Below the pieces are notes generated by a model. The model searched no databases and was not told the origin of the DNA. It saw nothing but the letters and a program-made list of their open reading frames with translations. Both the position numbers and the translations under genes were made by a program. This document shows positions 49,378 to 58,108 of a stretch of 64,000 nt of DNA, in pieces. The first letter of the stretch is position 1; every line of letters starts with the position of its first letter. The stretch comes from Gammaproteobacteria bacterium Ga0077536 (GTDB lineage: Bacteria; Pseudomonadota; Gammaproteobacteria; Ga0077536): assembly GCA_001464935.1 (NCBI GenBank), contig LNEL01000049.1:84354-148353 (forward strand), in the 5' to 3' direction.

Positions 49378-50533
49378 CGTCGTGTCTGCCGTGTTCGTCG
49401 TCTTCACCGGTGCGGCGGTGCTGGCGACGGCGGCGCTGTTCGCACGCCAGGCCATGATCGTCGCCTATATCGCCGTCGGCGCCATCGCCGGGCCCAGCGG
49501 TTTCGCGCTGGTCGAAGATGCCGCCTGGCTCGAAGGCGTGTCCGAGATTGGCATCATGTTCCTGCTCTACCTGCTGGGCCTGAACATGGTGCCCGCACAG
49601 CTGTGGCGAATGTTCCGCGAAGCGTTCAATGTCACGCTGCTCAGCTCGCTGATCTTCCTTGCGCTCGGGGCGGGCCTCGGGCTTGCACTCGGTTTCGCGC
49701 CGCGCGAGGCGGCGGTGGCCGGTTGCGCACTGATGTTCTCGAGCACGATCATCGGGCTCAAGCTGCTGCCGACGACGGCGCTTCACCATCAGCACATGGG
49801 ACAGGTCATCATCAGCATCCTGCTGCTGCAGGACCTGATCGCGATCGTCGTGCTGCTGTTGTTGCAGGGGGCGGCCGGCGTCGAAGAGGGCTACTGGCCG
49901 CTGCTGCGCCAGGTGCTCGGTCTGCCGGTGCTGATCGGCGTCGCCTACGTGGCCGAACACTGGGTGATCGAACCGCTGCTGCGGCGTTTCGAACAAATCC
50001 AGGAATACATGTTCCTGCTCGTCATCGCCTGGTGCCTTGCTCTGGCAGAGTTGGCGAAGGCCTGCGGGCTGTCGCACGAAATCGGTGCCTTCGTCGCCGG
50101 CGTCGTGCTCGCCACCTGCCCGGCGGCCCTGTTCATCGCCGATGCGCTGCGTCCGTTGCGCGACTTCTTCCTGGTCATGTTCTTCTTCACGCTCGGCGCG
50201 CATCTCGATCCCGATCTGATCGGATCCGCCCTGCTGCCGGCGGGCGTGCTGGCAGCGGCCGCACTGCTGGCCAAGCCGGTGGTGTTCAGCTGGCTGCTGC
50301 GGCGGGCCGGGGAGGCCGACCGGCTGGCGCGGGAGACCGGCGCGCGACTGGGGCAGATCAGCGAATTCAGCCTGCTGATCGTCGTGCTCGCGCTCGACAC
50401 GCAGTTCATCGGACTGCACGCATCGAATGTGATCCAGTTGGCAACGGTGCTCACCTTCATCGTCTCCAGCTATCTGATCGTCCTGCGCTATCCAACTCCG
50501 ATTGCCGTTCGTGATACGCTGCGGCAGGATTGA
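49364..50533 (+). CDS. CPA2-family cation:proton antiporter (Kef/GerN type, short form)
   Basis: An inner-membrane protein of 389 residues with about 12 helices and a single Na/H exchanger domain. Motifs include AYIAVGAIAGPSGF, GIMFLLYLLGLNM, MFSSTIIGLKLLPTTALHH, IISILLLQDLIAIVVLLL (the Asp pair region), LSHEIGAFVAGVVLA and FFLVMFFFTLGAHLDPD. There is no TrkA-N cytosolic domain, unlike KefB and KefC. Members exchange K+ or Na+ for protons. The start ATG 49364 overlaps the hrpA stop by 14 bases. Confidence 0.85.
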   Translation: MTDANVVSAVFVVFTGAAVLATAALFARQAMIVAYIAVGAIAGPSGFALVEDAAWLEGVSEIGIMFLLYLLGLNMVPAQLWRMFREAFNVTLLSSLIFLALGAGLGLALGFAPREAAVAGCALMFSSTIIGLKLLPTTALHHQHMGQVIISILLLQDLIAIVVLLLLQGAAGVEEGYWPLLRQVLGLPVLIGVAYVAEHWVIEPLLRRFEQIQEYMFLLVIAWCLALAELAKACGLSHEIGAFVAGVVLATCPAALFIADALRPLRDFFLVMFFFTLGAHLDPDLIGSALLPAGVLAAAALLAKPVVFSWLLRRAGEADRLARETGARLGQISEFSLLIVVLALDTQFIGLHASNVIQLATVLTFIVSSYLIVLRYPTPIAVRDTLRQD

Positions 50534-50627
50534 TGGCCAGGCGCCCGGCGCGCCAGGGGCGGCTTCCAGACCCTGTCCGGAACAAGAAAGTGATTGACGC
50601 CCGGGCCGTAGCCCAGGCTTGCCGAAC

Positions 50628-51347
50628 ATGCAGTCCTTCGAAAATCTAATCCAGGCATCGGCCAACGGGCTTTCGGCCATCTTTTCGCCGTTGCGCGGCA
50701 AGCTGAAGGGCGACGGCGAGCCCCGGCGCGGGCAGATCGCGCAGATGCTGGGGCTCAATCTGGCGCAGCTGGTCTGCGGCGTCGGCTTCAACGCTGAACT
50801 GGAACGGATCCCCGACCTGCCGAAGTTCATGGGGTTTGCCTCGCGCGACGCCCTGCTGACGGAACGCAATTACCTGTTCATCCACGACCGCTATCGCGCG
50901 CTCAGCGTGAACAACATCCTCGAGATCTACCTCGCGATCGGCAAGCTGCCGGGCGGCGCCGCCGAATGGTCGGATGTCGTGATGAGCCGGCTCAACAACA
51001 TCGAAGGCCAGCTCGAGGAAACGATCAACCCCGTGCTGATCGGCGGCTACAAGCTCGAGGTGCGCGCGGTCTACGAAAACCGCCTTGCAGGTCCGGGGCT
51101 GATCCAGGCGCGGCTGGACGCCAACTATGCCGTGCTGCGCGACATCACGAACGAGAGCATGATCATGCTCGAGATCAACGCGATTGCGCCCGAGGCCTTC
51201 CTGCGCCATCCCGGCGTGACCGTCGAAGAAAAGGCACGCGGCCTGTTTCAGAACCTGATCCCGCGCAACGCACTCGTGACTTACCTCGCCGAACAACCCG
51301 ACGCCGACCCCGAACGCAAACTGCAGTCAGCACTGCAGGGCAACTGA
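50628..51347 (+). CDS. Conserved-looking cytoplasmic protein of unknown function
   Basis: I do not recognise this 239-residue protein. It has no signal peptide and no membrane helix. The N-terminal third (IQASANGLSAIFSPLRGKLKG) is helical; the middle has NYLFIHDRYRALSVNNILEIYLAIGKLP. The ATG at 50628 is used; a TTG three codons earlier is an alternative. It lies 95 bases after the CPA2 antiporter gene and faces the TgpA-type gene, so it is probably alone. The composition is normal for the region, with no sign of transfer. Confidence 0.65.
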   Translation: MQSFENLIQASANGLSAIFSPLRGKLKGDGEPRRGQIAQMLGLNLAQLVCGVGFNAELERIPDLPKFMGFASRDALLTERNYLFIHDRYRALSVNNILEIYLAIGKLPGGAAEWSDVVMSRLNNIEGQLEETINPVLIGGYKLEVRAVYENRLAGPGLIQARLDANYAVLRDITNESMIMLEINAIAPEAFLRHPGVTVEEKARGLFQNLIPRNALVTYLAEQPDADPERKLQSALQGN

Positions 51348-51368
51348 GTCCGCGCCGCACTCACGCGT

Positions 51369-53306
51369 TCAGCACGCGCGCATGAACGCCTCGACGCAGG
51401 CGTGCAGCTGCTGTCGGTGTTCGCCGCTCAGGCCCACCGCGCCGAAGCGCTCCGCGTAATAGAGTTCAATCAACGTGTCCAGGCGGTAGCCAGCCACGGC
51501 AGGCGGCAGGTGACGTCGCAGAAAGCGGGCGGTCGTTTCGCCTGGCGCCGGCAGGCTGCCGCGGCGGGCCAGGCGCTCGAGCAGTCGGGCGATCGCCGGA
51601 CCGCCCGCTGGTGGCGTCTGCGGCCCGGTGAGATCGACTGGCCGGGCGCGGCGCAAGCGGGCGCGCTGGCGCCACAGCAGCAGCGCCGCGAGCAGCACTG
51701 CGAGCCCCATCAATGCGAGGCGCAGGCGTGGCGCTTCGCCGGCCTGCAGGCTGCGCCATACGTAGGCGAGCCATGACATGGCATCGAACCAGCCTTGCCA
51801 CGGCGATGCGCGCGCGTCCTCGAGCGTCGACCAGCGCGCCGGCGTGGTGTCGACTACTTCCCAGCGTCCGTCGACATAGGCCTGCGCCCAGGCGTGCGCA
51901 TCGCGCGCGCGGGCGAGCCAGGCGCGCTCGAAGTCACTGTATTCGTCGACGGCATAGCCGACGGCGTAACGCGCAGGGACGCCTTCGGCACGCAGCAGGA
52001 GCACCGTGGCGGAAGCGAAGTACTCGCAGTGTCCGCGACGCGTGCGCGTGAGGAAGTCCTTCAGCGGCGCGCGCCACGGGCCCGACGTCGGTTGCACCAG
52101 TGCATAACTGAAAGCTTGCGCGAAATGCGCGCGCACCGCGTCGACACTCGCGCGCGCCGACCGCGGGCCCGGGGGCAGCGCGGCCGCCACCTCCTGCAGC
52201 AAGGCCCGATACCCGGGTGGCACGGCGAGATCGGCGTCGGTCGGGGGCGAGGGCGGGGCCGCCTCGAGCGCCGTCGTCACGGCATACGTGACCAGGCCGG
52301 GCGGCGCTTCGAGGCGCAGCGCGCCCTGCGCATGGCGTTGGACTTCGAGCACCTGCGCACCGGCGAGCGTGGCCGCGCCGGGCGGCAGCGGCACGATGCC
52401 GAGTTCGCGCTCGCGCGTCAGTGCGATGGTCAGCCGCGGACCCTGGGTCGCAGCGCTCGCCCCGGCGCTCGTCAGGCGCCACGCGCGCGCGCCGGGCGCG
52501 GCATCGATGACCTCGAACGAGGCATCGCGATTGGACCAGGTGCCGAACCGGAAATCGGTGTAGGTGGCCTCGGTCAGCAGCAGCGGCAATGCGGGCGCCG
52601 GGTCGCCGCGCACGCGCAGGTAGATCTGATCGGAGAGCTTGAGCTGACGCAGGCTGCCGATGGCGGTGCTGGTGCGCTCGGCATTGGCCGGCGACAACTG
52701 CATGTCGCGGAACCACTGCTGCGCGAGATCGCCGATTGCCATGTGCAGGCGCAGGAAACCCGCCTGCAGCGCGACCGTCAGCGTGACGGTGAGCGCGACG
52801 GCGAACAGCCAGCGAGCCTGTCGATGTCGATGCGGGCGACGCGCCCACAGGAGCCAGCCGAGCAGCACCGCGACGCCCGCCGCGTAATGTTCGCGGGGTA
52901 TCTCACCGGCACTGGCGGAGACGAGGGCGCTCAGTCCGAGGGCCAGGCGCAAATCGATGCGGCCGCGGTCGCCGGCGCTGCGCAGCGAATAGACGAGCGC
53001 GCTGAGGGGCACCGTCGCCGCGGTACCGTAGACCTGCATGATCGTCAGCGGTACGAGACACCACGGCATCAGCGCCAGGATGGCGTAAATCCCGTAGAGG
53101 CCATGCACGTTGAACTGGTAGACCGCGACCGCGGCGAAACACACACTGCTCGCGTCGGCGCAGCGTTCGTACTGGCGCGATTCGAAGTCCCACCGCAGGC
53201 GCGCGGAGGGCGCCACTTCCAGCAGCACGGCGACGGCCGCGAGCAGCGGTTGCTGCAGCGAGTAGCCCCACAACAACAGCGCGGCGCCTGTCCACAGTCG
53301 CGGCAT
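51369..53306 (-). CDS. TgpA-type membrane transglutaminase-like protease
   Basis: An inner-membrane protein of 645 residues. The N-terminal third has about six helices (TgpA/DUF3488 region), then a periplasmic transglutaminase-like domain (about 380-500) with the Cys-His-Asp triad: Cys427 in RRGHCEYFASA, His471 in RDAHAWAQAY and Asp486 in WEVVDTTP. A further helix (about 525-545) and a DUF4129-like cytoplasmic tail (to 645) follow. The order MoxR, DUF58, TgpA is conserved in many bacteria and is thought to act in envelope protein turnover or complex assembly. The ATG at 53306 overlaps the TGA of the DUF58 gene; a GTG at 53309 is an alternative. Confidence 0.88.
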   Translation of the reverse strand: MPRLWTGAALLLWGYSLQQPLLAAVAVLLEVAPSARLRWDFESRQYERCADASSVCFAAVAVYQFNVHGLYGIYAILALMPWCLVPLTIMQVYGTAATVPLSALVYSLRSAGDRGRIDLRLALGLSALVSASAGEIPREHYAAGVAVLLGWLLWARRPHRHRQARWLFAVALTVTLTVALQAGFLRLHMAIGDLAQQWFRDMQLSPANAERTSTAIGSLRQLKLSDQIYLRVRGDPAPALPLLLTEATYTDFRFGTWSNRDASFEVIDAAPGARAWRLTSAGASAATQGPRLTIALTRERELGIVPLPPGAATLAGAQVLEVQRHAQGALRLEAPPGLVTYAVTTALEAAPPSPPTDADLAVPPGYRALLQEVAAALPPGPRSARASVDAVRAHFAQAFSYALVQPTSGPWRAPLKDFLTRTRRGHCEYFASATVLLLRAEGVPARYAVGYAVDEYSDFERAWLARARDAHAWAQAYVDGRWEVVDTTPARWSTLEDARASPWQGWFDAMSWLAYVWRSLQAGEAPRLRLALMGLAVLLAALLLWRQRARLRRARPVDLTGPQTPPAGGPAIARLLERLARRGSLPAPGETTARFLRRHLPPAVAGYRLDTLIELYYAERFGAVGLSGEHRQQLHACVEAFMRAC

Positions 53307-54634
53307 CACGCGCGGCGCATCCGTGGCATGTCCAGGCCCAGGCTGTCGGCGAGCAGCGGCAGTTCGCTCGCCGGCGCGGTGATCAGCGTCACGTGCGCCT
53401 GTCCGCGCGCCGCGCTGTCGGTGGTCAGCGTCAGGGCCGACGGATGGGATTGCGAGAGGTCACGGGCCGCATCCGCGCGCGTTGCGTCCCAACGCGGGCT
53501 CAGCACGCAGACCGCGCGCTCGCGTGCTTGCCGTGCGATGAAAGCAGCGCAGGCAGCCGCGCGATCGTCGCCCGCGGGCGTGACGATCGCGAGGCTGTCG
53601 AGCGCCTCGTCGAGCGTGCTCGTTTCGACGATGTCGTCGCCGTCGCGCACGAGGGCAAGCGCCGCGGTGACGCCGCCCTGCGCACAGGCCATCAGCAGCG
53701 AACCGGCAATGGTGACCAGTGCTTCGAAGTCGGCGGCGTGGCGCGCGGCGCTGCCGTCGAACACGAGCAGCGGCGGACTGAGGGCCGCGGTCGCGTACTG
53801 GCGCACGATCAGGTGCCGGCGCTTCGCGTAGCTGCGCCAGTCGATATGCTTGGGTGGATCGCCGGGCCGATACTCGCGCAGCGCGAAGAATTCGAGCCCG
53901 TCGCCGCGCTGCCGCGCGACGCCAGGATCCGGCGCCCGCGGCGTCGAGGCGGGCATACGCCAGGGCGGCATCGGCACGATCGCCGGTCGGCTCAGCACGC
54001 GCTCGGCGACTGGCAGGGTCAGCACCGCATGGCACAGGCCCAGCGGTTCGGGCATCAGCAGGCGCACGGCATCGAACTCGAGCCAGCCGCGCCGCAGCGG
54101 CAGCAGCGTCGACTGCACGCGCAGACCGGCGCCCGGCGGCAGCTCCGCCACGCCGACGGTCGCGATTACCGCGCCTTGCAGGCGTTGCCGCAGGCGCTGC
54201 CAGCGCAGAAAGCCTACCCGCCTGTCGAACCAGTTGTCATCGGTCGCCGCGGCCGCTTCGGCATCGAATTCCGCGCGTGTGGGATAGCGCAGCCGCAGCC
54301 GATCGGCGACGCGCAGTTCGTGCAGCGTGCGTCGGCCGTTGTTGCGCAGGACGAGTTCGTAGGCGCCGTACTCGCCGGCGCGCAGACACGCCGGCAGCAC
54401 GCGATGCACCGTCAGCCGCGGCCGCCACAGCAGGCTCCAGACGAAGGCGACGAGCAGCAGGGCGGTGCTGGCGGCGAACAGCAGGTAGGCATGGGTGCGG
54501 CTGGGGTCGGCGCTGAAGATGCCGGCAATCGCGGCCGTCGCCAGCAGCCATTTGCCCAGCGGCGTGAAGCGTTCGCCGAAGACGCGGCCGGCGCGTGTGG
54601 CCAGTGGAAACCAGCGCAGCAGCCAGCCGCGCAT
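53306..54634 (-). CDS. DUF58 (VWA-like) membrane-anchored protein
   Basis: A protein of 442 residues from ATG 54634. Two N-terminal helices (about 28-45 and 50-68) anchor a long, partly periplasmic region. The DUF58 signature follows: GDGLEFFALREYRPGDPPKHIDWR near 270, with the RQYATAALSPPLLVFDGS segment after it. DUF58 proteins work with MoxR ATPases and contain a degenerate VWA-type metal site. A frame running further upstream to 54886 lies inside the moxR gene and is rejected. Both junctions are TGATG overlaps, so the operon is translationally coupled. Confidence 0.88.
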   Translation of the reverse strand: MRGWLLRWFPLATRAGRVFGERFTPLGKWLLATAAIAGIFSADPSRTHAYLLFAASTALLLVAFVWSLLWRPRLTVHRVLPACLRAGEYGAYELVLRNNGRRTLHELRVADRLRLRYPTRAEFDAEAAAATDDNWFDRRVGFLRWQRLRQRLQGAVIATVGVAELPPGAGLRVQSTLLPLRRGWLEFDAVRLLMPEPLGLCHAVLTLPVAERVLSRPAIVPMPPWRMPASTPRAPDPGVARQRGDGLEFFALREYRPGDPPKHIDWRSYAKRRHLIVRQYATAALSPPLLVFDGSAARHAADFEALVTIAGSLLMACAQGGVTAALALVRDGDDIVETSTLDEALDSLAIVTPAGDDRAAACAAFIARQARERAVCVLSPRWDATRADAARDLSQSHPSALTLTTDSAARGQAHVTLITAPASELPLLADSLGLDMPRMRRA

Positions 54635-55581
54635 CAGCGGGGGACCGGCACCGTCTCCAGCGCGCGCCCGACGAGCCGCACGGCATCGATACCCGCATGG
54701 CGCGATGCCGGTTTCAGCAGCAGCCGATGAGCCAGGACCGCTATGGCGAGTTCCTGCAGGTGCTCGGGCAGCACGTGCGCGATGCCATCCGTGCAGGCGA
54801 GCACCTGTGCACAGCGCAGGAGCGTCAGGGTCGCGCGCGGGCTCGCACCGACGTGCAGTTCGGGCATGTGACGCGTGGCGCCACACAGGTCGACCGCATA
54901 GCGCAGCAGTTCGTCGCTGACACCGATCCGCCGCGCCTGCGCGCGCACGGCGAGCACCTGATCGACGCCGATGCGGGCACTCAGCGCCGTCAGCGGATCG
55001 TTGACGGCGCGTGCCTTCAGCATGGCGACCTCGTGCTCGGGCGCAAGATAGCCGAGCGACAACCGCAACGCGAAGCGGTCGAGCTGCGCTTCGGGCAGCG
55101 GATAAGTGCCTTCGAATTCGACCGGGTTCTGCGTCGCGATCACGAAGAACGCGGGTGGCAGCGCGTGCGTCGCGCCGTCGAGACTGATCTGAGCTTCGGC
55201 CATCGCCTCGAGCAGCGCCGACTGCGTGCGCGGCGAGGCCCGGTTGATTTCGTCGGCGAGCAGGATTTCAGTGAACAGCGGTCCGCGGTGCACTTCGAAG
55301 CGGTGGGTCTGCGGGTTGAAGATCGACACCCCGAGGATGTCCGCCGGCAGCAGATCGGGCGTGCACTGGATGCGGTTGAACTGGAGCCCGACCGAGGCAG
55401 CGAGCGCCTTGGCGAGGGTCGTCTTGCCGGTGCCTGGAAAATCCTCCAGCAGCACGTGGCCGCCGGCAAAGAACGCGGCCAGCAGGTGGCGAATCGTCGC
55501 CCCGTCGCTGGCGACGACTTGCGCGAGATTGTCGGCCACGGCGCCGATGGTCGCGACGGCGTCTGTCGGGGAGGGGATCAC
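54634..55581 (-). CDS. MoxR-family AAA+ ATPase
   Basis: A 315-residue cytoplasmic chaperone-like ATPase. Motifs are HVLLEDFPGTGKTTLAKALA (Walker A) near 45, ILLADEINRASPRTQSALLEAM (Walker B) near 105 and ATQNPVEFEGTYPLPEAQLDRF (sensor 1 region) near 140. It ends with the lid domain. The start is GTG 55581, 17 bases after hslR. No good ATG exists. It heads the MoxR-DUF58-TgpA operon. In methylotrophs MoxR proteins help insert metal into methanol dehydrogenase, but this set is the more general envelope type. Confidence 0.88.
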   Translation of the reverse strand: MIPSPTDAVATIGAVADNLAQVVASDGATIRHLLAAFFAGGHVLLEDFPGTGKTTLAKALAASVGLQFNRIQCTPDLLPADILGVSIFNPQTHRFEVHRGPLFTEILLADEINRASPRTQSALLEAMAEAQISLDGATHALPPAFFVIATQNPVEFEGTYPLPEAQLDRFALRLSLGYLAPEHEVAMLKARAVNDPLTALSARIGVDQVLAVRAQARRIGVSDELLRYAVDLCGATRHMPELHVGASPRATLTLLRCAQVLACTDGIAHVLPEHLQELAIAVLAHRLLLKPASRHAGIDAVRLVGRALETVPVPR

Positions 55582-55598
55582 GTCGATGTTCGTTGTGC

Positions 55599-55991
55599 TC
55601 AGTCTTCGGCCCAGTTGCCGCGTTTGAAGGCTTCGCGATCGCGGCGGTCTTTTTTCGACAGCTTGCCGCCGCGGCTGTCTTCGATGACCGCCGACAGGCG
55701 CAGCTGCTCGCGCAGCTTTTCGCGGTTGGCGAGACTGTCGGCCGACTCCGCGTAGAGCTTGCGCGCCTCGGGAGCACCGACGCGCTGCCTGGCGACGCCG
55801 AGCACCTGCACCGTCCACTCGTATGGCGGCAGGCGCAGGACCAGCGTGTCGCCGACGCCTACCGACTTCGACGGTTTGGCCACCTGGCCGTTGACGGCGA
55901 CACGGCCGGCCTTGATCGCGTCCACCGCGAGCGCGCGCGTCTTGTAGAAGCGCGAGCACCACAGCCACTTGTCGATCCGTTGGTCGTCCAT
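55599..55991 (-). CDS. hslR: Ribosome-associated heat-shock protein Hsp15 (S4 domain)
   Basis: A 130-residue RNA-binding protein. The S4 domain starts at residue 4 with RIDKWLWCSRFYKTRALAVDAI and has GRVAVNGQVAKPSKSVGVGD. The basic tail (KLSKKDRRDREAFKRG) is typical. Hsp15 binds free 50S subunits carrying nascent chains and helps recycle stalled subunits after heat shock. It lies 17 bases upstream of moxR on the same strand and is divergent from moaB. Confidence 0.92.
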   Translation of the reverse strand: MDDQRIDKWLWCSRFYKTRALAVDAIKAGRVAVNGQVAKPSKSVGVGDTLVLRLPPYEWTVQVLGVARQRVGAPEARKLYAESADSLANREKLREQLRLSAVIEDSRGGKLSKKDRRDREAFKRGNWAED

Positions 55992-56078
55992 GCGCGACCA
56001 TCTTAGAATCTAAGGCGCCCCGAGACCATCCGCCCGGTGGTCGCAGGTCACCGCAGCCCCAACGACAGGAAGCCCGCC

Positions 56079-56600
56079 ATGAATCCGGACCGCGCCTTCA
56101 TCCCATTGCCCATCGCCGTGTTGACCATTTCCGACAGTCGCACCGAGGCCGACGATCGCTCCGGCAATCTGCTCGTGCAACGTCTGACCGATGCAGGGCA
56201 CCGCGTCCACGCCCGGCAAATAGTGCCCGACGACATCTATCGCATCCGGGCGGTCGTCTCCGCCTGGATCGCCGATCCCCAATGCAGCGTCGTCCTGACC
56301 ACCGGTGGGACCGGCGTCACCGGGCGGGATGGCACGCCGGAAGCCATCGCGCCCCTGCTGGACAAGACGATCGATGGCTTCGGCGAAATGTTTCGGGTGT
56401 TGTCCTACGATCAAATCAAGACGTCGACGCTGCAGTCGCGCGCCATCGCGGGCGTAGCGAACGGCACTTACCTTTTTTGCCTGCCCGGATCGCCGAGCGC
56501 CTGCGCCACCGGCTGGGATGCCCTGATCAGCGCGCAGCTCGACTACCGCACGCGCCCCTGCAATCTCGTCGAGCTGATGCCACGCCTGCTCGAGCGTTGA
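56079..56600 (+). CDS. moaB: Molybdenum cofactor biosynthesis protein MoaB (adenylyltransferase)
   Basis: A 173-residue MPT-binding protein of the MogA/MoaB type. It has [21 protein letters not shown] near residue 10, the [20 protein letters not shown] segment near 72, and [23 protein letters not shown] near 125. It adenylates molybdopterin before metal insertion by MoeA. MoaB proteins are used for tungsten enzymes in archaea, so a role in the tungsten branch is possible. It lies 17 kb from the other moa genes. ATG 56079 has AGGA upstream. Confidence 0.92.
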   Translation: MNPDRAFIPLPIAVLTISDSRTEADDRSGNLLVQRLTDAGHRVHARQIVPDDIYRIRAVVSAWIADPQCSVVLTTGGTGVTGRDGTPEAIAPLLDKTIDGFGEMFRVLSYDQIKTSTLQSRAIAGVANGTYLFCLPGSPSACATGWDALISAQLDYRTRPCNLVELMPRLLER

Positions 56601-56654
56601 ACCGCGACACCCGGCGCAGCTCTGGCGCGAAAGAGGCGTGCGGCACGCAGGGTG

Positions 56655-57665
56655 TCACGGGGCACGTTCCTCGCGGATTTCGAACAGGATCAGCAGCGAG
56701 CGCTGCAACGGACTCTCGTTGTCGTCGCTGACGACGAAGAAACGCTGTCCGCGGTAATGCGCCACCGCTTCGAAATTGTCGACCGGCCAGCCGCGCGCCG
56801 AACTGAAGCTCGCGAGACGACGGATGCGCAGGGCGTCGCCGTCCGGTGTCAGCACGCTCAAGGTACACACCACCGGCAGCCACGGATTCGCATAGCGCCG
56901 TTCGATCGCGAGCAGGCTGCCGTCCGGCAGCGTGTCGAGGCCCGTGATGCTCTGCGTCGCGATGTCTTCGACCGGATAAGGCCAGCGCCGGCCATCCCCG
57001 GCGTACAGCATGATGGCCCGCCGCGAGTCACCCCGCAGGGGCTTTTCGGGCGCCGTCACGAGGCCGTGCAGCGGATGCCAGGCCAGGGCTTCGAGGCCGT
57101 GATTGCGGCCCTCGTAGCGCGCGAGGTCGTTCAGTGCGTCGGGCAGTGGCAGCGTGATCCGGCGTCGGCCGTCAGGCGCGTGCTCGGCGACGACCGGCTC
57201 GCCCTCGAACGAGATCAGCAGCCGCGTGTTGCCGGCGACGCCGTCTGCGGCATCGCGCAGTGCCAGTCCTTCGGCATCGGCGTCGCGCCGCGCGAGCGGT
57301 TGCCCCCGTGAATCCGACAGCCGATGGGTCGCGACCAGCCGCACGCCCTGCAGCGTATCGCCCGCAAGGCGCGGTTCGAGATGCAGCAGCCAGCCGGCAT
57401 CCGACACCGCGTAGAGCAGTCCGTCATCCTCGCTCCACGCCAGACCGGACAGCTCGCGCGGCACCGGCCGGCCGGCCAGGGTCGAACGCAGGGCCAAGGC
57501 ACCGAGCACGCGCACGCCTGCTGCATCAGCGGCCTGGGCGGGATCGTGCGGCGCGAAGCTGAACGTGAGCCCGAGCTCGTCCGGCGACGCGGCCGCCAGC
57601 GGGGCAACGACGCCGAGCAGCAGGATCCCAATCCGGCGACGGGCGCGATGGCGTACAGCAAGCAT
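56655..57665 (-). CDS. Exported esterase-like phytase-domain protein
   Basis: The ATG at 57665 gives 336 residues with an N-terminal signal peptide (about 1-28, ending PLAAAS). The rest is a beta-propeller-like domain of the phytase-like family, with LSGLAWSEDDGLLYAVSDAG near 70, DAEGLALRDA near 125, LISFEGEPVVAEHAPDGR near 148, RNHGLEALAWHPLHG near 185 and DNFEAVAHYRGQRFFVVSDDNES near 295. The activity (phosphatase or lactonase-like) is not proven for this family. A longer upstream frame overlaps the divergent DUF423 gene and is rejected. Confidence 0.82.
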   Translation of the reverse strand: MLAVRHRARRRIGILLLGVVAPLAAASPDELGLTFSFAPHDPAQAADAAGVRVLGALALRSTLAGRPVPRELSGLAWSEDDGLLYAVSDAGWLLHLEPRLAGDTLQGVRLVATHRLSDSRGQPLARRDADAEGLALRDAADGVAGNTRLLISFEGEPVVAEHAPDGRRRITLPLPDALNDLARYEGRNHGLEALAWHPLHGLVTAPEKPLRGDSRRAIMLYAGDGRRWPYPVEDIATQSITGLDTLPDGSLLAIERRYANPWLPVVCTLSVLTPDGDALRIRRLASFSSARGWPVDNFEAVAHYRGQRFFVVSDDNESPLQRSLLILFEIREERAP

Positions 57666-57677
57666 GGCGTCAGCCGT

Positions 57678-57683
57678 TATAAT
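57678..57683 (+). promoter_or_regulatory. Perfect TATAAT box seven bases before a start codon
   Basis: TATAAT is followed by seven bases (GCAGTGC) and the ATG of the DUF423 gene at 57691. The predicted transcription start coincides with the A of the ATG, and no ribosome site is present. Confidence 0.5.
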
Positions 57684-57690
57684 GCAGTGC

Positions 57691-58080
57691 ATGAAGAACT
57701 GGATCCTGTTGGTCGGAGGCTTCGGTGGCGCCAGTGGCGTGATCGCGGGGGCGCTCGGATCCCATGCGCTGGCGCTCGATCCGGCGAGCCCGGCCGGGCA
57801 CAGTTTCGGGTTGGCCGTCACCTACCTGCTGTTGCACAGCGTGGCCCTGCTGGCCATCGCGCTGTATCGCGCGCGCGGGCCGCACATCGGCGTCGCCTTG
57901 CACCTGGCAGCAGGTCTGTTCACGACCGGCATGATCCTGTTCAGTGGCAGTCTCATCGTCGCCACGATGGCGGAGCTGCCGCAGCTCAAGGCATTGGCCC
58001 CCTACGGCGGCTCGGCGATGATTGCGGGCTGGCTTGCAGTGTCGCTCGCTGCCTGGCAGACAGTGCCGGCGCAGGCTTGA
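57691..58080 (+). CDS. DUF423 family small membrane protein
   Basis: A 129-residue inner-membrane protein with four predicted helices. It matches DUF423 (YgdD type): NWILLVGGFGGASGVIAGALGSHAL at the start (helix 1), TYLLLHSVALLAIAL, TGMILFSGSL and APYGGSAMIAGWLAV. The function is unknown. An ATG three codons earlier (57682) is an alternative. It is 28 bases upstream of the L,D-transpeptidase gene, which has its own ribosome site, and may be co-transcribed with it. Confidence 0.85.
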   Translation: MKNWILLVGGFGGASGVIAGALGSHALALDPASPAGHSFGLAVTYLLLHSVALLAIALYRARGPHIGVALHLAAGLFTTGMILFSGSLIVATMAELPQLKALAPYGGSAMIAGWLAVSLAAWQTVPAQA

Positions 58081-58108
58081 GCCTACGATACCAAACGAGG
58101 AAGTGACG

